From Saccoglossus kowalevskii (lineage: Eukaryota > Hemichordata > Enteropneusta > Harrimaniidae): DNA of 29,096 bases. The translations under genes were made by a program, and so were the position numbers. Below are positions 23,735 to 29,096 of this stretch, piece after piece. Where the stretch lies: positions 456,713-485,808 of the forward strand of contig NW_003140815.1 of NCBI RefSeq assembly GCF_000003605.2, given 5' to 3'. Below the pieces are notes generated by a model that ran no database searches, had not been told where the DNA came from, and worked only from the letters and a program-made list of their open reading frames with translations. How positions within the stretch are numbered: position 1 is the stretch's first letter; each line of letters starts with the position of its first letter.

Positions 23735-26689
23735 CACTTGCTCCATTTTTTCTCAGAAGAGAGGGGGTTACAGGGTGTTTAGGGAGGGGCTGAGAGATGT
23801 TTTTTTTCCAATCTTTAACGCTACCATTATCAGACATTAACAACGGAATGGGTTTACTGCCACCCTTTGTACCATAGCGAGGTACTAATGTATTTCTTAT
23901 CTCGACCTTGTTTAAGCACATAATGAATGTTTCTGATGTTTCACCAATACACCCGTGTACACAGGAATTGTTCAATTAAATGTTCCCGACGTATTTACAA
24001 CTTTGTACTTCACCCAGTTTTCGCACCGTAAAAATCATCCATTTGGCAGAGTGCAAAGCGTTCATGGCCACTCGGCCTTTGTTTTTAGCGAAGCCTACAG
24101 CTTTTGTAGGGGATTTTATTGCAAAGACTGTGGGTTAATAAAATTTTATGGCCGTACATTGGGGATCCTGGCACCTGAGAGCCTGTCTTGTTTGTCGGGC
24201 AGTTAAACATATTAAAGTACTACTAAACCGCAACACTGCTTAAGTTAGAAAACACAAACTCCAATCATATACATTAGTGCTAGGCCATCTAGGTCAGTTG
24301 TTTGGAAAACAGAAAACAGTACGGTATAGCATTTGCAGCCACAACACAATTTTTTTTTTCAAGCAAAAAAAAAACATTTCAATATGTAGGATTGATATTC
24401 GTTTTAAAGTCTTGCAACTGTCAGAGCAAGAATATTTCCTAGCGAGTTAAGCAGCCTTTTTTTGCTCTCTTATATATATATATTTGTAAAACGTCCCTTC
24501 CTAGTCAACAGATATTCAAATCATTAGAAAATGTTTTGCAGTGAAATTATCATCAAAAATATCATCCTGTCGTTTAAATTATTCTAAATTTCCTGGCACT
24601 GGATCAGTTTCTTTGATAGAATTCCTAAACCAGGACTTTTACTGTAAGATATCGGCTTGGTAATGGGAGTGTATTGACATACACATTCAGTCTGGCAGCC
24701 AAGCCAAAACACTAGACTAGATTGCACTGTCCTGCTAACTTTTTTTCACACATGAGAAGAAAGGAGTTGCATGCATGCTTAAATTTCCAGCCAGGGGGAC
24801 TCTTGCAGACAAGTTCTCTAGTTTCAAATAGATTGGCACCACTATTCTCACTATTGTGTGTCAATGTCATGTTTAATGATAGTGTGAACTGGTTTTCACT
24901 GTTTTGTTTTTTTGGCTTTACTGTGAAACTGTATTCATCTAAACAGACTGTTGTATGGCTTCTTCTCATTGTGTTGGAGCCTAATAAAATTACACTATTT
25001 CATTTATATGCTAATGCGTGATTTTTTGTTCTAGTCATGTTTACTCATACTCTTTTCTCAGTTTTATTGAACATCTGATAAGCCTTGTCTACATGTAACA
25101 ACATTAAAAAAACTATAAAAAGCTAACAGAATTAGATTATATATATCAAACATGCCGACAAGGATTTTTATTTCATTTTACAAATATTGAAATTAGACAT
25201 CCAAGGTCCAAAAAAAGTCGTGCGAAACGCTTTAAAACGGCAATCGAACGCAGTCAAGAACTTTGGTCCCAGTCACGCACAGGGGTTATTACTGTTACCT
25301 AGATCAGTCTCTTAGCAAACCGACCCGACTTTAGCCATGTTAAGCCGCAAACAGTCAAACAAAGGCGAATTCTTAGGCATAATTCTGATCCACGCCGGTC
25401 TCCCCTCTTGCAATTCGATAGCGGCACGTACGGTCGTAGTTGCTGTTGCCGATAAGCTAACAAAATAACGTGGGCGAACTAAATAGACGACATAACAGGA
25501 AATCCCTGAAATTTACGTTCGGGTTAGAAGCGAATGTCTGAGTTTGAACATAAAGTTAAAGAATTGAATATTGAAAAGAGAGAAAACATTTATAAATGAA
25601 GTCGAGTCATTCGCACAATACGGTATCACTCTCAGCCCTAAACAAGACTCCCCTTTTACTCGCTCAGAACACGTATGCAAAGACTATTGTCGACGCATAA
25701 TAGCACTGGTAAATACATTATTTTCGTAGCGCAAACATTTCAAAGTCCCAACGTGTTGGGTAAAATAGTGTCAACGACGGTTGTGTGAATATGTGCGCTA
25801 CCAGCTGGCTACTAGGCGGGTTCAGATGCACGGAGAAGTCGTAAACTGTTTGCACTTTACTTACAGTCTCTGCTACTTTTTAACCAGCGTCCGAATTAAC
25901 ACAATTTAATTGACCCCACGCATAGTTTAGAGAATTATTATATTAACTGACTATAAGAGGGGTAATTTCGGGGGGATAAATGGTATCAATGTTATTTTTT
26001 TCAGTAATGAAAATAATTTAATTTAATTTATCAATAAAACCCCGGAGACCGCGACGCTACAAAAACAATGTCGCGCTCGCCGGTGTTTGTGAACTGTCAC
26101 ATCGAGCTGGGACGGGCTGTCGAGCCCCGATCATTACAAGAAAATACCTACATTGGCGGTATTGTTCGGGTTTGACAAATGCTCGAGCAAGTATAAAAAA
26201 GCTTTCTTCCATCATTGAGTGGCAAAAGTGCATGCATAAACTGTAATGTTTCTGTCGTCGCACGAAATAACGTTGAGTAGTGTAACATTTATCCGACCGA
26301 AGCTACCTTCACAATGTACGACCCCCTCGCGAAGCGATAAACCTTTCAATGGCAGTGGGGCTGAAAACTGTGTAGCAATCGCAGCCTCGGTTCGTATTAC
26401 CTTGCGTCGCACTCCAGGACATACCTAAAGCCGTATATATTTCTCGGTTCTTGAGAAACACTTATTTTTAATCAACATTCATACTTAGAGTTAGTGTGAG
26501 TTTCTCCAAGTGATTTCGCGCTGTTAAAATACCAAGTTTTGTTTTAATACACAGCGGGGTTTAACACGGAGAGATTGCCCCAGTGATAAAATGAGAGTTT
26601 CAGTGATACTGTGGAGATCACCGGGAAGTCAGGGCTACATACACACGGGCAATGTCGAAGGTCGGAGCCTACGATCGTCGATCGAACGA

Positions 26690-26702
26690 CCCCCCCCCCC
26701 CC
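26690..26702. repeat. C13 homopolymer close to exon 1
   Basis: Thirteen consecutive C on the plus strand, hence G13 in the transcript about 110 nt after the exon 1 donor. It directly follows CGATCGTCGATCG, which holds two overlapping CGATCG palindromes. Confidence 0.95.
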
Positions 26703-26810
26703 TAATTGTATGAATGCGATTTGCGGTCCCATTCAAGTCCTTTGACTATATTTGTCACACCGTGTAGTGGTTCATACTTCAGTGTATTACGATAATCCCT
26801 CTATACTCAC

Positions 26811-26925
26811 CGTTGACGAGCGACAACAGTAGTAATACGGTCACCGGTGTAGAGCAATACAGTACTCGAAATACCACCGTCGTAGCAGAGACAGACCGTC
26901 TGCATGACCTGCAAACGACGGGCAT
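26811..26925 (-). CDS. TMEM132-family gene, coding exon 1 (start codon and signal peptide)
   Basis: This exon encodes the N-terminus of a TMEM132-like type I membrane protein. It gives 38 whole codons plus the first base of codon 39. The ATG is the first in-frame Met, because an in-frame TAA lies 12 nt upstream. Residues 1-25 form a fairly long n-region with arginines (RSCRR at about 6-10). A hydrophobic core follows, with LLLL at 31-34 of TPVTVLLLLSLVN, as expected of a secretory signal peptide. The exon ends CAACG|GTGAGT, a strong donor leaving phase 1. Exon 2 begins with the two bases TC, so codon 39 is restored as Val. The protein-level call rests on exons 2 and 3; this exon is assigned by matching phase, splice site, signal peptide and position. 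The 5' UTR start and transcription start are not visible. An alternative upstream promoter exon cannot be excluded. Confidence 0.82.
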
Positions 26926-28568
26926 GGCTTCCTCCCGTTAACGATCCACGATGAAACGGTAACAATGTTCTGTAGATATCTGATAATCGGCTAAAACCCA
27001 AACATCATAGTTAGCGAATGGCATAATACAGGTTGCCTGTACGAGTAATAGAACCCTACCACTTATTTCCATATACACATGCTACTAGACGCTTAACATA
27101 TAAACAAAGAAACCCATCCGCCGAGGTCTTTCGCGATATTCTTCGAGTTGGCGTAATTTTATTTCACCAAATTTATGTCCAAATCAATGCGATGCAATAA
27201 TGACGCGAAAAGTAATTTTAGTTTGAAAATGTACCGCTTGTTCAAAGTTTAACGGGTACTTTCATGGGTCGCGGAAGATTATCAGCGACTGCACACTCCG
27301 GCTGTGTCATAAACAGCGTTGACACGTGATCATGCTAATAAAAGTTTGTAATTGGCTGTTCGTTTCTCGACTTAATTTCTATTCAGCGCCTTTGAAATCG
27401 GATAGCTTTGTGTATGCCGCATGCCGACAAACAATGTCATTAACGCTTGATTATATCAATACTTCCTGTCTGAGCAAGTAATTCCGGGTCACGGGGACGT
27501 CTAAAACAGCTGACGATAAAAATGCAACGATGAACAGCTTCAGTTGTTCGCTGAACCGAAGGGATTCGGATCAGTTTAACGGTACAGTATATTATCCAAT
27601 GTAAATGCAAGTTAGGGTTAACCTACGTAGTTCGTGAGCTGGTGTTACGTTTTATCACTATGGCAGCTAATAAAAACAACCATTTTTTTCCTCAAGCAAA
27701 TTGCTGTGATATATTTTATTTCCACGATATCTCCGTTAAAAGATAGCTCAGTTGAATGCAGGTAGTACAATTACGACTACAGACATAGATGAGAGAAACT
27801 ACTATCAGTACCGCCACATGACTTTAGAAGTCCTGCTGTTTTCGTCGGAAATAGTAAAATTTTAAAACCACAAAGGCACCGCCTGATGACAGCCGGGGAA
27901 AGTCATTTTTCATCACCGACTTGCGGGTGGCTGATCGGTCCATGGATCCCGCGTCACTGGCGTTTAATACGTTTGCTATTATATATAAAATAACCTACCA
28001 TACTTATTGCTTGTGGAAACAAATTATTAATCACGGACCAAAATATATTATTCGTGATTTTTTTTCTTCGAAATTTGAATTGCTACCGACTGCTCACTGC
28101 CGTAATTCGTTGTATATTATAATAATAATACTCTTATTGCCATGGCAACGGATGCAAGAGAGGATCATTATTTATTTTAGTTGTTTAATGCCCAATGTAG
28201 TGATTTGGAGATGGAGTATCAGTCAAGCGGAAATAAACCTTTTTTGTATAGTTATAAATATTTTATTTAAGTTAAAAAATCATACCAAAGTATATGTTAT
28301 TAATAAATAATTAAACATAGTTTGGAGCAATACATAGACATATTGTGTATAATTATTTATTATGTTATTTTTTATAACTATATAGATATTATATAATTTA
28401 TGAGAAAATATAAAATACAATAGAAATATATAGAATGTTATTTGTGATTCACTGGCTATACCTAAAACATATGGAATAGAAAAATAACGTTTCAGTGAAA
28501 ATAAATAAATTTATACACAAAGGTAAATGTTTAGTCTTTCTTAGGTCACCTATTACTGCTTTCTCATG
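26926..28568 (-). promoter_or_regulatory. Upstream region: presumed 5' UTR and promoter, then AT-rich spacer
   Basis: This lies immediately upstream of the start codon. The part from 26926 to about 27560 has many CpGs compared with the rest of the window and should contain the 5' UTR and core promoter, but I see no convincing TATA box or initiator that fixes the transcription start. From about 27600 to 28568 the sequence becomes very AT-rich, with a near-perfect X-box at 28136-28149. The 129-codon plus-strand frame at 27921-28310 is low-complexity and unlike any family I know, so I do not call it a gene. Confidence 0.5.
28136..28149. promoter_or_regulatory. X-box-like site upstream of the gene
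   Basis: ATTGCCATGGCAAC has one mismatch to the RFX consensus in either orientation. It is about 1.2 kb upstream of the start codon in AT-rich DNA. Confidence 0.4.
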
Positions 28569-29096
28569 TCACCCGGAATTCTGTTATTGCTCTCTCATGA
28601 CACCAGGAATTCTGTTATTGCTCTCTCATGTCACCAGGAATTCAGTTATAGCTCTCTCATGTAACCAGGAATTCTATTATTTTTCTCTCATGTCACCAGC
28701 AATTCAGTTATTGCTTTCTCATGTCACCAAGAATTCTGTTACTGCTTTCTCGTGACACCAGGAATTCTGTTATTGCTCTCTCATGACACCAGGAATTCTG
28801 TTATTGCTCTCTCATGTCACCAGGAATTCTGTTATTGCTTTCTCATGTCACCAGAAATTCTGTTATTGCTCTCTCATGACACCAGGAATTCTGTTATTGC
28901 TCTCTCATGTCAACAGGAATTCAGTTATTGCTCTCTCATGTCACCAGGAATTCAGTTATTGCTCTCTCGTGTCACCAGGAATTCTGTTATTGCTCTCTCA
29001 TGTAACCAGGAATTCTGTTATTGCTCTCTCATGTCACCAGGAATTCAGTTATTGCATTCTCATGTCACCAGGAATTCTATTACTGCTTTCCTCATG
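28569..29096. repeat. 31-bp tandem minisatellite, 17 copies, open at the window edge
   Basis: Sixteen 31-bp units and one 32-bp unit run head to tail up to the last base of the window. The unit reads TCACCAGGAATTCTGTT followed by ATTGCTCTCTCATG. A truncated copy lacking about 10 bases precedes it at about 28546-28568. Copies differ by single substitutions: initial T/A (ACACC in copies 2, 7, 8 and 11), TTCTG versus TTCAG, and CTCT versus TTCT. Nearly every copy has a GAATTC. The period is not a multiple of three, so frames through it cycle and the apparent plus-strand frame at 28495-28755 is not a protein. True length is unknown because the array leaves the window. Confidence 0.97.

Larger units (their letters stand above)
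15687..26810 (-). other. Intron 1 of the TMEM132-family gene (11,124 bp)
   Basis: Bounded by the exon 1 donor (CAACG|GTGAGT) and the exon 2 acceptor (tttatttag). Exon 1 and exon 2 fit each other in phase, so no intervening coding exon is needed. It holds the X-box/CRE/X-box group at 17118-17430, a palindromic MITE at 21775-21992, a 45-bp tandem duplication at 20006-20082, a hairpin at 23689-23734, and a CpG-rich portion from about 25200 to the exon. A large first intron in front of a large second exon resembles the vertebrate TMEM132 genes as I recall them. Confidence 0.82.

Noticed and set aside
23724-24206. Two 83-codon frames on opposite strands that overlap at their starts
   Set aside because: No recognised domain, and frames on both strands suggest chance; could be a repeat fragment but no evidence was visible.
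26212-26428. Overlapping 60-66 codon frames on both strands in the CpG-rich part of intron 1
   Set aside because: High GC lengthens chance frames; no signal sequence, domain or matching splice phase.
27921-28310. 129-codon plus-strand open frame upstream of the gene
   Set aside because: Rich in I, Y, L and F as expected from AT-rich DNA, no family resemblance and no splice or promoter context.
28495-28755. 86-codon plus-strand frame with repeated peptide-like units
   Set aside because: It is translation of the 31-bp minisatellite, whose period is not a multiple of three.

Overview
This is a eukaryotic window. It is AT-rich, has long introns with GT-AG borders, poly-A/poly-T and poly-C/poly-G runs, a minisatellite and a palindromic non-autonomous DNA transposon. 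It holds no bacterial operon, rRNA, tRNA or CRISPR array that I can see. The one clear gene is an invertebrate-type member of the TMEM132 family of neural type I membrane proteins, on the minus strand. The sequence looks like a marine invertebrate animal (for example a deuterostome or lophotrochozoan), but I cannot fix the phylum.
Layout, read in the direction of the gene (high to low coordinates): 28569-29096 is a 31-bp minisatellite that runs off the window. 26926-28568 is upstream DNA, whose half next to the gene is CpG-rich and should hold the 5' UTR and promoter. 26811-26925 is coding exon 1 (start codon and signal peptide). 15687-26810 is intron 1 (11.1 kb), with a 218-bp MITE and a candidate RFX/CREB enhancer. 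14855-15686 is coding exon 2 (N-terminal ectodomain). 9611-14854 is intron 2 (5.2 kb), with a (TAAAA)16 microsatellite and a nuclear-receptor DR1 site. 9473-9610 is coding exon 3. 1-9472 looks like part of intron 3. The three exons join in frame (phase 1, then phase 2) and give the first 361 residues of a protein that is about 1,000 residues long in the family; the remaining exons lie outside the window or were not recognised.
The most interesting non-coding signal is a scatter of RFX X-box palindromes (GTNRCC-AT-RGYAAC type) across the locus: two perfect copies and six with one mismatch, where I estimate about one by chance. Two of them flank a perfect CRE within 313 bp of intron 1. Most other open frames are chance frames in AT-rich DNA. 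One exception worth checking is a nearly open, higher-GC plus-strand frame at 1181-1666 interrupted by a single stop.
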